64,000 nucleotides of DNA from Pseudomonas marvdashtae. Lineage in GTDB: Bacteria; Pseudomonadota; Gammaproteobacteria; Pseudomonadales; Pseudomonadaceae. Below the pieces are notes generated by a model that had not been told where the DNA came from, made no database searches, and saw nothing but the letters and a program-made list of their open reading frames with translations. Below, one piece after another: positions 21,676 to 30,427 of this stretch. A program made the position numbers and the translations under genes. The number at the start of each line of letters is the position of its first letter. Position 1 is the stretch's first letter. The stretch lies in NCBI RefSeq assembly GCF_014268655.2, contig NZ_JABWQX020000001.1:248001-312000 (forward strand), given 5' to 3'.

Positions 21676-21973
21676 GACAAACCTCTAACTCAAGAAAAAG
21701 TATTTGCCACCGTTCGCTGCGAAACAAATTGGGTGGCAGCCATGTGCGGGTTCGCAGACCGAGGAGTTAGAAGCCCGGCAGACCCGAAGATCTCCCACAC
21801 ACAGCCGCCATGAAAAGCCGACGTCGGCAGGAGAGGCCTATGTCGATTTCTGACGGTCGTGATTCTAACTCACACGGGCTGCGAAACCCTCGTCCACTGA
21901 CCAAAGCCAGCAGACCCACCGAACTATAGAGGAAATTTTCGAGGCCAAAATCGACCCTGTAGGACGCACCGCC

Positions 21974-22095
21974 CCTGTGGCGAGGGAGCTTGCTCCCGCT
22001 CGGGGGCGCAGCCGCCGTAAAACCGGTGCATACGGTAGGTCTGGTGAGAAGAGGGGCCGGTTCGCAGCCCAGCGGGGGTAAATCCCCTCGCCACA
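21974..22095. repeat. REP pair (REPIN) upstream of hipB
   Basis: Two inverted REP units, GTGGCGAGGGAGCTTGCTCCC at the left and GGGGGTAAATCCCCTCGCCAC at the right, enclose about 80 bp. The same arrangement occurs at 23811, 35510, 37175, 42031 and 58752. The 21676-22212 interval holds this element and no credible gene. Confidence 0.9.
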
Positions 22096-22212
22096 ACGGG
22101 CAGTTTCCTACGAGATTTTCAGAAGCAGAGTTTCTGTAGTGTGATCAGCAGTCAGCATGCCGAGCGTTACCTCTCGCTTGCTAAAAAACGGGTGGTCAAA
22201 AGACACTTGAAA

Positions 22213-22270
22213 TGTCCGCTATAAAGGACATGCTCAGCTTTCTTTCGTAAAAAGTCCGTTGTGGTGGACA
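22213..22270. promoter_or_regulatory. Two HipB-type operators before hipB
   Basis: TGTCC-N8-GGACA (22213-22230) and AGTCC-N8-GGACA (22253-22270) have identical 8-bp spacers and centres 40 bp apart. E. coli HipB binds TATCC-N8-GGATA, so arm length and spacer match while the arm sequence is shifted. A TATAAA that could be a -10 box lies inside the first operator, which fits autorepression. Confidence 0.75.
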
Positions 22271-22272
22271 TT

Positions 22273-22524
22273 ATGCTGATACTCAATCCTTCCGCTTTAG
22301 GCGAAAGAATGCGCACGCTACGCCGCGCAAAAGGCTATAGCCAACAGCGGCTCGCCGAAAAAGCCAATTGCAATCGCAAGACAATCATCGACCTTGAAGC
22401 CGGCGAAAACGTGGCCGTGTACACCCTGTTTCGGGTCGTGTCGGCATTGGGGATGGCACTGGAAATCGTCGATAAACGCATCGACCTCAAATCCCTTGCG
22501 GATCTGGTGGAGCATGATGAGTAG
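22273..22524 (+). CDS. hipB: HipB-like antitoxin, XRE-type DNA-binding protein
   Basis: 83 residues with a single helix-turn-helix ('YSQQRLAEKANCNRKTIIDLEAGEN') and a short C-terminal tail. It is predicted to repress its own operon and to hold HipA inactive. ATG 22273 begins right after the second operator. GTG codons at 22261 and 22264 are possible but would lie within that operator. The stop overlaps the hipA start by 11 bp, so the two are translationally coupled. GC content is lower than in neighbouring core genes. Confidence 0.85.
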   Translation: MLILNPSALGERMRTLRRAKGYSQQRLAEKANCNRKTIIDLEAGENVAVYTLFRVVSALGMALEIVDKRIDLKSLADLVEHDE

Positions 22525-23782
22525 GATCAAGCTGCTCAATGTCATGACACCACAAGGCTATAGCGGCGACTTGTCCAAAGGTTCGCAATTCTCGTTTGCT
22601 TATGCCAGTGCCGAGGCACCTCGGGAGGTTTCACTGGTCATGCCCTATGACCCCACGCCTTCAGTCAGCAATATCCTTCATCCGATATTCGACATGAATG
22701 TGCCTGAGGGTTTTCTGGCGGACCAGATCAAGCGCCGGATGGCCAGGCATATGCAAGTGGATGATATGCGCCTGCTGTCGGTGATAGGCGGCAATCAAAT
22801 CGGACGGCTTAGCTATGTAAATCCTACCGAGGCTTTGCACCCCGTTCGTGCTCAAGTCGGACTAAAGGACATCTTGTTGGCAGACGTCTCACAAAGCGTC
22901 TTTGATTTTCTGGTCGATACGTATTTCGAGTCGGGTATTTCGGGCGTGCAGCCCAAGGTACTCGTGCCTGACTTGGACAAGCTGACGGGTGATCAAAAAA
23001 CCATGCTCAGCTCTGATCTGATCGTTAAATCCGGTGCAGAGGAGTATGCCCATCTGGCGCAAAACGAATTTCTTTGTCTAGAGGCGGCTCGCCTGGCAGG
23101 GCTTGAAACGCCGTCATTCTGGCTCTCGGAAAACGGCGAGTTGTTTGTAATGGAGAGGTTTGACCTGACCCCTTCCGGACGGTTGGGGTTTGAGGACATG
23201 GCTGTGTTGCTCGGCCTACACAAAGATCCTCACGACAACTACAAATATTCCCAAAGCTACGAAATTCTTGCCGCAGTAGTGGAGCATGTATGCCGTCACG
23301 CTGAACCGGTTCGCGAGTTGGAGCGCTTTTTTTCTTCAGTGTGCCTTTCGGTCATGGTGCGCAACGGCGACGCTCATCTAAAAAACTTTGGTGTTATCTA
23401 TACGCATCCGGACGCGCCAGAAAGCGTGCGGTTGGCGCCGGTGTTTGATGTCACCACCACCACGGTTTATGAACACTACAACCCCAAGTCTGGCCGCTCG
23501 CTGGTAGATCGCACATTGGCGATCAAGATGAACAAGGTAAAAAATTATCCTGATCGCAAGCAATTGATCGAGTTCGGTCGCAAGCATTGCAAAGTTGATA
23601 AGCCCGCTTTGATCATCGAACGAATCGCCGATGCCATGAGCCAGGCATTAGCGAGCGGTGGGCATCGAATTGATGGAGAGTTGCTGGACGGTATGCAAAG
23701 GGAGTGGGATTCGGGTCGGCTTGCCGCGCTTCATGATTCGGCACCGTTGCGGTTCCGGGGGAAGCCATTGGTGCAGAAATGA
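22514..23782 (+). CDS. hipA: HipA-like serine/threonine kinase toxin
   Basis: A 422-residue toxin with the HipA kinase fold. 'GISGVQPKV' (Ser 143) matches the flexible loop bearing the autophosphorylation serine, 'VMERFD' lies in the nucleotide site, 'RNGDAHLKNFG' (Asp 286) is the catalytic loop, and 'LAPVFDVTTT' (Asp 312) is the metal-binding segment. All key positions are kept, so it should be active. HipA toxins phosphorylate aminoacyl-tRNA synthetases such as GltX and induce dormancy; the target here is not known. Two in-frame ATGs (22514, 22517) overlap the end of hipB. Confidence 0.88.
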   Translation: MMSRIKLLNVMTPQGYSGDLSKGSQFSFAYASAEAPREVSLVMPYDPTPSVSNILHPIFDMNVPEGFLADQIKRRMARHMQVDDMRLLSVIGGNQIGRLSYVNPTEALHPVRAQVGLKDILLADVSQSVFDFLVDTYFESGISGVQPKVLVPDLDKLTGDQKTMLSSDLIVKSGAEEYAHLAQNEFLCLEAARLAGLETPSFWLSENGELFVMERFDLTPSGRLGFEDMAVLLGLHKDPHDNYKYSQSYEILAAVVEHVCRHAEPVRELERFFSSVCLSVMVRNGDAHLKNFGVIYTHPDAPESVRLAPVFDVTTTTVYEHYNPKSGRSLVDRTLAIKMNKVKNYPDRKQLIEFGRKHCKVDKPALIIERIADAMSQALASGGHRIDGELLDGMQREWDSGRLAALHDSAPLRFRGKPLVQK

Positions 23783-23810
23783 GTCGTAAGGCACAGAGCG
23801 CACCGGCCCC

Positions 23811-23930
23811 CGTGGCGAGGGAGCTTGCTCCCGCTCGGGGGCGCAGTCGCCGTAAAACTGGTGCATGCGGTGGGTCTGGCGGAAAAGCGGGCTGCTTCGC
23901 AGCCCAGCGGGAGCAAGCTCCCTCGCCACA
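23811..23930. repeat. REP pair (REPIN) after hipA
   Basis: GTGGCGAGGGAGCTTGCTCCCG and its inverted partner GGGAGCAAGCTCCCTCGCCAC flank an 80-bp core nearly identical to the element at 21974. hipBA is thus bracketed by two REPINs. Confidence 0.9.
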
Positions 23931-23966
23931 GGGTGTAAATTCTACGAGATTTTAGGACGTGAAATC

Positions 23967-24635
23967 TCACGTGTTGTGATCGATATCCAACTTGCTGAAC
24001 GTCACCTTGCCACCCTCGCTGGTGTAGCCCGTGTTGTCCTGCACATACACCCCCGCCTTGAAATACAGCGGTTTGACCTTCCAGGTGGCGCTGATGGTCG
24101 TGTACCAACTATTGCCCGCAGCAGTGATGCCCAAGTCGCCGGTGCGATCGAGGTGGATCCGATAAGAAAAGGCTCGATTGAGCTTCACGCCGGTCGCCAC
24201 TGTGATAACCCGGCTTTTGCTGTCATTGGGGCGCATGCGCACCTTGGCGACGATGTTGCCGGTGTCGCTGGCATCCTTGTACTGGTATTCAAGCTTTACC
24301 ATGGGCTTGTTGCTGTCCTTGGCATGGATCTGGCCAATGACAATCTTGCCGCTGCTGGGAACCTGACTGACCACCAGCGTCGCGCGCAATTGATTGTCGG
24401 CCTCCGGGTACAGCCAGTTGCGCAGGGTGCCGTCTTTATAGGTTTCGCGTAATTCGCTACGCGGGTAGATCGCATTTTCAGTCTTGGAACCGGTGACGGG
24501 TGACCAGAAATAGACCGTGCTGCCTTCGGAGTTGAAATACTTGTCCCTGAACCCGCTCACCAATCGAGGTGTTTCGATGGTCTTCGGCGGGCTGCCTTCG
24601 GGGATGCTCAAGTTCCAGGTGGCAAGATCGACCAT
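23967..24635 (-). CDS. Polysaccharide lyase family 7 (alginate lyase), copy A
   Basis: A 222-residue PL7 jelly-roll enzyme that cleaves alginate by beta-elimination. The three family motifs are present: 'RSELRE' (Arg), 'IGQIHAKD' (Gln, His) and 'YFKAGVYVQDN' (Tyr). No signal peptide is visible, so it is either cytoplasmic or exported by a route not seen here. ATG 24635 lies 7 nt after AGGA. It is the downstream member of a tandem pair: roughly 70% of residues match the copy at 24960 with no gap. Confidence 0.88.
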   Translation of the reverse strand: MVDLATWNLSIPEGSPPKTIETPRLVSGFRDKYFNSEGSTVYFWSPVTGSKTENAIYPRSELRETYKDGTLRNWLYPEADNQLRATLVVSQVPSSGKIVIGQIHAKDSNKPMVKLEYQYKDASDTGNIVAKVRMRPNDSKSRVITVATGVKLNRAFSYRIHLDRTGDLGITAAGNSWYTTISATWKVKPLYFKAGVYVQDNTGYTSEGGKVTFSKLDIDHNT

Positions 24636-24811
24636 GTTCGGATCCTTTCTGAGAAGAAGAAATGATTTACGCCACAGCCGGAGGCTCTAAGACGCGCGTT
24701 TACAGACGCCAATGGGAGTGCGGCGGCGAACATTTGGCACGTTCGTACGGCGGAGGGTTGGCGTCAACAGTCCGTCAGAGTGGCGATTGACGGTTTTGTG
24801 CCCGAGACGGA

Positions 24812-24828
24812 TGACCGTTAGTCGGCTA
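24812..24828 (-). repeat. Conserved leader motif of alginate lyase copy A
   Basis: TGACCGTTAGTCGGCTA (as read on plus) occurs here and again at 25805-25821, each time 176 bp before the start of a PL7 gene. The flanking TTTTGTGCC and CGTCAA are also shared. The rest of 24636-24959 holds no credible gene; this is a leader or promoter region. Confidence 0.75.
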
Positions 24829-24959
24829 GAGGGAAATCAGTTTGAACGATGGCCTTATGGCACTGCCGCTATCAACGTCTTTATGCGCTGGAGCGAAGCC
24901 TAAGGGGAAGGCAAGCGAGCAGCGATCCGTGCTGCTGCGAGGCCTTGAAAAAAGCGGCT

Positions 24960-25628
24960 TTAAAGGTTGTGATCGATATCCAGCATGCTGAACGTCACTT
25001 TGCCGCCTTCAGTGACGTAGCCGGTGTTGTCCTGCACGTAGACACCTGCCTTGAAGTACAGCGGCTTGTTGCTCCAGGTACTGTTGATCGTGCCACTCCA
25101 CTGATAACCGGCACCGCTGATGGTCAAGAGACCTGCACGGTTGAGGTGGATAAGGTACGAGAACGGCTGGTTGAGCTTGATGCCCGTGGCAATGGTAATG
25201 ACCTGGCCCGCTGCATCATCAGGGCGCATGCGCACCTTGGCGACGATGTTGCCGGTGGAACTGTAGGTCTTGTACTGGTATTCCAGCTTTACCATGGGAC
25301 TGGTGCTGTCCTTGGCGTGGATCTGGCCAATCACCAACTTACCGGTGCTGGGCACTTGGCCGACGGTCAAGGTGGCGGCCAGCTTGTTATCCGCCGCCGG
25401 ATAAAGCCAATTGCGCAATGTGCCGTCGCTGTTGGTTTCGCGCAGTTCGCTGCGTGGGTAAATAGCATTGGCCGTCGTGGCGCCTGTCACTGGCGCCCAG
25501 AAAAACACAGTGCCGGTTTCAGCATTGAAGTACTGGTTCTTGAAGCCTTGAACCAATTGGGAGGTTTGAATGGTCGCCGGTGGGGCGCCTTCGGGAATGC
25601 TCAAGTTCCAGGTTGCGAGATCGATCAT
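24960..25628 (-). CDS. Polysaccharide lyase family 7 (alginate lyase), copy B
   Basis: 222 residues, the same length as copy A and the same motifs ('RSELRE', 'IGQIHAKD', 'YFKAGVYVQDN'). No signal peptide is seen. ATG 25628 lies 7 nt after AGGA; the TTG two codons earlier is rejected. Start and stop are each offset by 993 bp from copy A, showing a tandem gene duplication that included about 180 bp of leader. Differences are spread along the protein, as expected for an old duplication under selection. Confidence 0.88.
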   Translation of the reverse strand: MIDLATWNLSIPEGAPPATIQTSQLVQGFKNQYFNAETGTVFFWAPVTGATTANAIYPRSELRETNSDGTLRNWLYPAADNKLAATLTVGQVPSTGKLVIGQIHAKDSTSPMVKLEYQYKTYSSTGNIVAKVRMRPDDAAGQVITIATGIKLNQPFSYLIHLNRAGLLTISGAGYQWSGTINSTWSNKPLYFKAGVYVQDNTGYVTEGGKVTFSMLDIDHNL

Positions 25629-25804
25629 GTCCAAGTCCTGCGTATCGGGATGTTTAAAGGGTGTATGCCGTGTCGGGAGGCTTTAAACCGCCCTTTGAAG
25701 CGTCTCGAAACGCTGGATAGGGCTTTTATTGTTGACCGTGCGGCGAATGTTTGACGTCAATTGACTGTCGTGGATGTCACTGCAGCTTTTGTGCCTAAGC
25801 AGGG

Positions 25805-25821
25805 TGACCGTTAGTCGGCTA
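25805..25821 (-). repeat. Conserved leader motif of alginate lyase copy B
   Basis: The second copy of the 17-bp sequence found at 24812, offset by 993 bp and again 176 bp before the gene start. Conservation in a non-coding leader suggests a regulatory role shared by both lyase genes. Confidence 0.75.
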
Positions 25822-25951
25822 TTTCGGGCTTTGCCTGGGTGATGGCGTGTTGACACCTACTGCTTTTCAGAAAGCCGGTCTAGAGTGAGATCACTGTATG
25901 TTGTCCGCCTGGCTCTATAAGGCGGACATGGCGTCCGATAAGAGAAGCAGC

Positions 25952-28075
25952 ATGGAATGCGCGCAACCCCCGTTTGGCGAAGACAGCTCTGTCCTGCTAA
26001 TTGTTGATGATTACCCTGAAAACCTGCTCAGCATGCGAGCGCTGTTACAGCGCCCGGATTGGCAGGTCATGACCGCGGCCTCCGGGGTCGAGGCCTTGAA
26101 CCTACTGCTTGAACATGACATCGACCTGGTGCTGCTGGATGTGCAGATGCCGGACATGGACGGCTTCGAAGTCGCGCGCCTGATGCGCGGCAGCCAGCGG
26201 ACGCGGCTTACGCCGATTATTTTCCTGACGGCCAATGAGCAATCCCAGGATGCCGTGATCAAGGGCTATGCCAGTGGCGCGGTGGACTATCTGTTCAAGC
26301 CGTTCGACCCGCAAATCCTCAAGCCCAAGGTCCATGCCTTGCTGGAGCACCAGCGCAATCGCCGGGCCTTGCAGCGCCTGAGCCAGGATCTGGAAGCCGC
26401 CCGGGCCTTCAACGCCTCGGTACTGGACAACGCCGCCGAAGGCATCCTGGTGGTGGATGAGAGTGGGTGCATCCGTTTCGCCAACCCGTCCACGTGCCGT
26501 TTGCTCAACGCCACCGCCGACCTGCTGCAAGGGAGGGCGTTCCTGGATTTCCTGCAGAAACCCCACATTCCCGATTGGGCGGGTTCGCAGATTCATACGG
26601 CTTATCAGCGGGGTGAAACCTGGCGCCTGCACGACGCAGTGTTGCGTACCGCGCCCGGCCAGCAGGTGTCGGTGGCCTTGTCTTGCGCGCCGTTGTCGTC
26701 AGAGCAAAAGGCCATAGTGGTGACGCTCCAGGACATGTCGGTGGTTCGTCACTTGCATCAGCAGCTCGAATTCCAGGCCGTTACTGACCCGCTGACTGGC
26801 TTGCTCAACCGCAGGGGGTTTTATCAGACGGCGGAAAACCTGTTGATGCGCAGCGAACGGTCGGAAAGCAACTGGGTGCTGCTGTACCTGGACCTCGATG
26901 GCTTCAAGCGCGTCAATGATTCCCTGGGACACGATGCCGGCGACCGAGTGTTGCGCTGGGTGTCGGAACAATTGAAAGCTTGCCTGCGTCCGTTCGACAT
27001 CCTGGCGCGACTGGGCGGTGATGAGTTCACGGCCTTGCTGGATCTGGAAGTGCCCGAGCAAGCAGCCAAGATTGCCGAAAAGCTCATCGAGCGCGTCTCG
27101 GTCTGCCAGCAGATCGAAGGCATGGACGTGGCGTTGGGCGCCAGTATCGGTATTGCGACCTACCCGGACTGCGGCTCCAATCTGGATGGTTTGTTGCGCG
27201 CCTCCGACATTGCCATGTACGAAGCCAAGCGTGCCGGTCGCCAGCAATATCGTTTTTACGACCACGAAATGAACGGTCGAGCCCGTTCACGGTTGATGCT
27301 TGAAGAAAGCGTGCGCTCGGCAATCGAGAACCGTGACTTCAACATGGTCTATCAGCCGCAAGTGGACATTCGCGACGGGCGAATCCGCGGGTTCGAGGCG
27401 CTGTTGCGCTGGCAGCATCCGAGCGTCGGCGATGTGCCTCCGGGCTTGTTCCTGCCCTTGCTGGAGGAGGCGCGACTGATCAGTCGGCTTGGCAGTTGGA
27501 TTTACCATCGCAGCGCGGCCCAGCGCAAAGTCTGGGAACGCTTTTTCGCCGATGACCTGGTGCTGGCGGTGAGCCTGAGCAGCACCCAGTTCGGCATGCC
27601 CAACCTGGTGACCGAACTGCGTCAGGTTCTGGAGCGCCATGCGTTGAAGCCTCGGCAATTGGAGGTCGAGGTGACCGAGGATGCACTGATGCGCAACCCC
27701 GACGAGACCCATAAGCAGTTGCGGCTGTTGCGCCACTTGGGGGTGCGGGTCGCGCTGGACGATTTCGGTTCCGGCCCCTGCTCGCTGACGCATCTGCGCG
27801 ACCTGGAACTCGATACGCTCAAGCTGGACCGGCATTTGATCGCCCGTTTGCCGGACTCGCCACGGGATGCCGCGCTGGCCGCCTCAGTGATTGATTTATG
27901 CATTCATCTAGGCTTGCGGGTGATCGCCGAGGGGGTCGAGACCCAGGCGCAATATCAGTGGCTCAAGGACCACGGCTGCGAATACGTGCAGGGCTTTCTC
28001 GTCGCGCGGCCCTTGATGGCCGAGGACACCGACGCCTTTGCGCGGCCGTTCGACTGGAGCGCGGTGCAGGCCTGA
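25952..28075 (+). CDS. Response regulator with PAS, GGDEF and EAL domains
   Basis: About 707 residues. A receiver domain (VLLIVDDYPENL; phospho-acceptor Asp in 'LVLLDVQMPDMDGFE') is followed by a PAS domain, then GGDEF ('RLGGDEFTALL', intact active site) and EAL ('GFEALLRWQHP', 'EVEVTED', 'ALDDFGSG', 'LKLDRH', 'IAEGVETQ'). The EAL position that usually holds the metal-binding Asn of 'NxS' is Ser (codon 27572-27574, VSLSS), which may weaken phosphodiesterase activity. The protein therefore probably makes c-di-GMP or senses it. Upstream in-frame ATGs at 25898 and 25928 are possible starts. No cognate kinase is adjacent. Confidence 0.85.
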   Translation: MECAQPPFGEDSSVLLIVDDYPENLLSMRALLQRPDWQVMTAASGVEALNLLLEHDIDLVLLDVQMPDMDGFEVARLMRGSQRTRLTPIIFLTANEQSQDAVIKGYASGAVDYLFKPFDPQILKPKVHALLEHQRNRRALQRLSQDLEAARAFNASVLDNAAEGILVVDESGCIRFANPSTCRLLNATADLLQGRAFLDFLQKPHIPDWAGSQIHTAYQRGETWRLHDAVLRTAPGQQVSVALSCAPLSSEQKAIVVTLQDMSVVRHLHQQLEFQAVTDPLTGLLNRRGFYQTAENLLMRSERSESNWVLLYLDLDGFKRVNDSLGHDAGDRVLRWVSEQLKACLRPFDILARLGGDEFTALLDLEVPEQAAKIAEKLIERVSVCQQIEGMDVALGASIGIATYPDCGSNLDGLLRASDIAMYEAKRAGRQQYRFYDHEMNGRARSRLMLEESVRSAIENRDFNMVYQPQVDIRDGRIRGFEALLRWQHPSVGDVPPGLFLPLLEEARLISRLGSWIYHRSAAQRKVWERFFADDLVLAVSLSSTQFGMPNLVTELRQVLERHALKPRQLEVEVTEDALMRNPDETHKQLRLLRHLGVRVALDDFGSGPCSLTHLRDLELDTLKLDRHLIARLPDSPRDAALAASVIDLCIHLGLRVIAEGVETQAQYQWLKDHGCEYVQGFLVARPLMAEDTDAFARPFDWSAVQA

Positions 28076-28116
28076 ATTCGCTACACTGGCGGCCTCATTG
28101 ATTGTGTTGCCGCCCG

Positions 28117-28620
28117 ATGACCGTGCTCAAATACCTCCAGGCGTACCCCGCCGCCCTGCAAGCCCAGGTGCAACAACTGATTGCCCAGGATCGATTGGGT
28201 GATTACCTGCGCGAGCGTTATCCCGGCCGCCATCCGATCCAGAGCGACAAGGCTTTGTACGGTTATGCGCTGGACCTCAAGCAGCAATATCTGCGTAACG
28301 CCCCGGCAATCGACAAGGTGCTGTTCGACAATCGCCTCGACCTGACTCATCGCGCGCTTGGCTTGCACACGGCGGTGTCGCGAGTGCAGGGCGGCAAGCT
28401 CAAGGCCAAGAAGGAAATTCGTATCGCTTCGTTGTTCAAGGACGCGGCACCTGAATTCCTGAAGATGATCGTGGTGCACGAATTGGCCCACTTCAAGGAG
28501 TCGGACCACAACAAGGCCTTCTATCAATTGTGCGAGCACATGCTGCCGGGCTACCACCAAGTGGAATTCGACTTGCGGGTTTACCTCACCTGGCGGGATT
28601 TGCAACAAGACAAGGAATGA
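28117..28620 (+). CDS. YgjP-like zinc metallopeptidase
   Basis: 167 residues with 'MIVVHELAHFKESDHNKAFYQL', a zinc site HExxH with a third His in 'DHNKAFY', as in the YgjP/WSS1-type (M48-like) family. No signal peptide or membrane helix, so a cytosolic protein. The substrate is unknown. It is followed after 4 bp by the small winged-helix gene, so they form a two-gene operon. Confidence 0.8.
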   Translation: MTVLKYLQAYPAALQAQVQQLIAQDRLGDYLRERYPGRHPIQSDKALYGYALDLKQQYLRNAPAIDKVLFDNRLDLTHRALGLHTAVSRVQGGKLKAKKEIRIASLFKDAAPEFLKMIVVHELAHFKESDHNKAFYQLCEHMLPGYHQVEFDLRVYLTWRDLQQDKE

Positions 28621-28624
28621 CCGA

Positions 28625-28921
28625 ATGGACGTCAGCAAGACCAAGAGCAGCTTCTACCGCCGCTTGTATGTGGCGTACCTGATCGACAGCGACACGGCCA
28701 GTAACATCCCCGCCCTCACCGAGGCCACCGGCATGCCCCGGCGCACCGCCCAGGATACTGTCGCGGCACTGGCTGACCTGGACATCACTTGCGAATTCGA
28801 GCAAGAGCAGGGCGCCCGGAACCATGCCGGGCGTTACCGGATTCGCGACTGGGGCGCCATTGATCGGCGGTGGATCGAGCAGAATCTGGCTCGGATCAAA
28901 GCGGTGCTGGAGTATCCCTGA
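28625..28921 (+). CDS. Small winged helix-turn-helix protein
   Basis: 98 residues. 'NIPALTEATGMPRRTAQDTVAALADLDITCEFEQEQG' reads as a recognition helix followed by a beta-wing, and 'GRYRIRDWGAIDRRWIEQN' closes the domain. It is tightly linked to the YgjP-like gene (4-bp gap), suggesting joint expression. Targets are unknown. Confidence 0.7.
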   Translation: MDVSKTKSSFYRRLYVAYLIDSDTASNIPALTEATGMPRRTAQDTVAALADLDITCEFEQEQGARNHAGRYRIRDWGAIDRRWIEQNLARIKAVLEYP

Positions 28922-28959
28922 GGAATTGGGGAATGGCAGCGTTGGCGCCTTTGTGAGCC

Positions 28960-29412
28960 TTAAGGTCGGTGCATGCCGATGTGTGGAATCCCATCTTCCA
29001 GGTACTCGACACCTACCGCTTCAAACCCATACCGCCCGTAATACCCTTGCAGATGCGCCTGGGCCGACAATGAGATCGACGTCCCGGGCCAGTGCCTTTC
29101 GGCCTGCTTGAGGGCTTGTTCCATCAGGATGTGCCCCAGCCCCTGACCCCGGGTGTTGGGCGCTATGACGACCCGGCCAATCACCACATCGCTGTTCTGC
29201 GAATGGGGGTCGAGCAGGCGAAGGTAGGCCACCAGGTGATTGTCCTGCCATGCCATCAGGTGGCACGTATCGCCCTCCAGATCCAGTCCGTCGACGTCCG
29301 GGTAGGCGCAGTTCTGCTCGACGATAAAGACGTCGGCGCGCAGTTTTAGAATGGCGTATAGCTGTTCCTTGTTCAGGTCACTGTGATGTTTGCAGACCCA
29401 TTCGATTTCCAT
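28960..29412 (-). CDS. elaA: GNAT family N-acetyltransferase (ElaA-like)
   Basis: 150 residues. 'YAILKLRADVFIVEQNCAYPDVDGLDLEGDTCHL' is the ElaA hallmark, 'RVVIAPNTRGQGLGHILM' is the acetyl-CoA pyrophosphate loop (RGxGxG type) and 'GYYGRYGFEAVG' closes the fold. The substrate is not known. The frame extends 31 codons upstream, but ATG 29412, 7 nt after AAGGA, is the supported start. Confidence 0.85.
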   Translation of the reverse strand: MEIEWVCKHHSDLNKEQLYAILKLRADVFIVEQNCAYPDVDGLDLEGDTCHLMAWQDNHLVAYLRLLDPHSQNSDVVIGRVVIAPNTRGQGLGHILMEQALKQAERHWPGTSISLSAQAHLQGYYGRYGFEAVGVEYLEDGIPHIGMHRP

Positions 29413-29670
29413 TTTGAATTTCCTTGAGAACTTGATGCCGATATTAGGCGCCTTGGCCTTGGATGTCTTTCTGCGGTTTGTCGGAAAATGTGCGATAAAG
29501 GTCAAAATGCCATCATCGATGTGTCGCGAGTTTGTCTTCTTTGTGTAATCTTCAATCCTTCACTGCGCAGCGGCTTCGATGAGCTAACGTTAGGACCGGA
29601 TATCCCAGGGTATCCCTTGAGTTTCGGGCTAAAAACAAACCGGGCTTTGAACCCGTCAAGGATGTTTGGC

Positions 29671-30408
29671 ATGCCGCGATTGCATCGAGCTCTTGCTTTG
29701 GTCGGGTTGCTGTTGCTGAGCCACAACGCCTGCGCGCAAAAGCTGCGCTTGGTCGCCGATGCCTGGCCGCCCTTTACCGACTCGACGCTGGTCAACGGTG
29801 GCTTGGCGACCGATATTGTCACCACTGCGCTGGCGCGGGCGGGGTATGCCAGCGACTTCGAGCAGGTGCCCTGGGCCCGGGCGATGCTGGGCATCAGCGA
29901 AGGACGCTATGACGTGCTGATCAACGCCTGGTATGCCGAGGAGCGCACCCATGTGGGCCAGTTCTCGGCCGAATACCTGCTCAATCGCGTGCGCTTCATC
30001 AAGCGCAAGGACGCGGACATTGACTTCGATAACCTGCAACAACTGTACGAGTTTCCCATCGCGGTGGTACGCGGTTACGCCTATTCAAAAGCGTTCGATG
30101 AGGATGGGCAGGTGCAAAAAGTCCCCGTGCACAACTTTGCGATGGCCGTTCGCATGCTGGTCGCCGACCGGGTGAAGCTGACCCTGGAGGATGAATACGT
30201 CGCCCGTTATTACCTGAGTCGTGAATCTGCCAAGGTGCGTAACGCTGTGGAATTCCTGCCCAAGCCGTTGAGCCAGAACAGCCTGCATATCCTGGTCAGC
30301 CTGAAGAACCCCGAGCACGAGCAAATCGTGGCTGGGTTTGACCGGGAGATCGCGGCGATGAAAGCCGATGGCAGTTATGCGCGACTGCTGAAGGCGCACG
30401 GGATGTAG
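29671..30408 (+). CDS. Extracellular solute-binding protein, family 3
   Basis: 245 residues with a signal peptide (MPRLHRALALVGLLLLSHNACA) and a family-3 periplasmic binding fold ('KLRLVADAWPPFTDSTLVNGGLATDIV', 'EGRYDVLINAWY'). There is no permease or ATPase gene nearby, so it is an orphan receptor or a periplasmic sensor. ATG 29671 lies 8 nt after AAGGA; ATG 29662 overlaps that site. It resembles the truncated gene at the window start. Confidence 0.8.
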   Translation: MPRLHRALALVGLLLLSHNACAQKLRLVADAWPPFTDSTLVNGGLATDIVTTALARAGYASDFEQVPWARAMLGISEGRYDVLINAWYAEERTHVGQFSAEYLLNRVRFIKRKDADIDFDNLQQLYEFPIAVVRGYAYSKAFDEDGQVQKVPVHNFAMAVRMLVADRVKLTLEDEYVARYYLSRESAKVRNAVEFLPKPLSQNSLHILVSLKNPEHEQIVAGFDREIAAMKADGSYARLLKAHGM

Positions 30409-30427
30409 GGTGCCCGGCCCAAAGTCT

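Noticed and set aside
24849..25754. 301-codon plus-strand ORF over alginate lyase copy B
   Set aside because: Antisense to a clear PL7 gene; a parallel ORF over copy A exists only because the two genes are duplicates.
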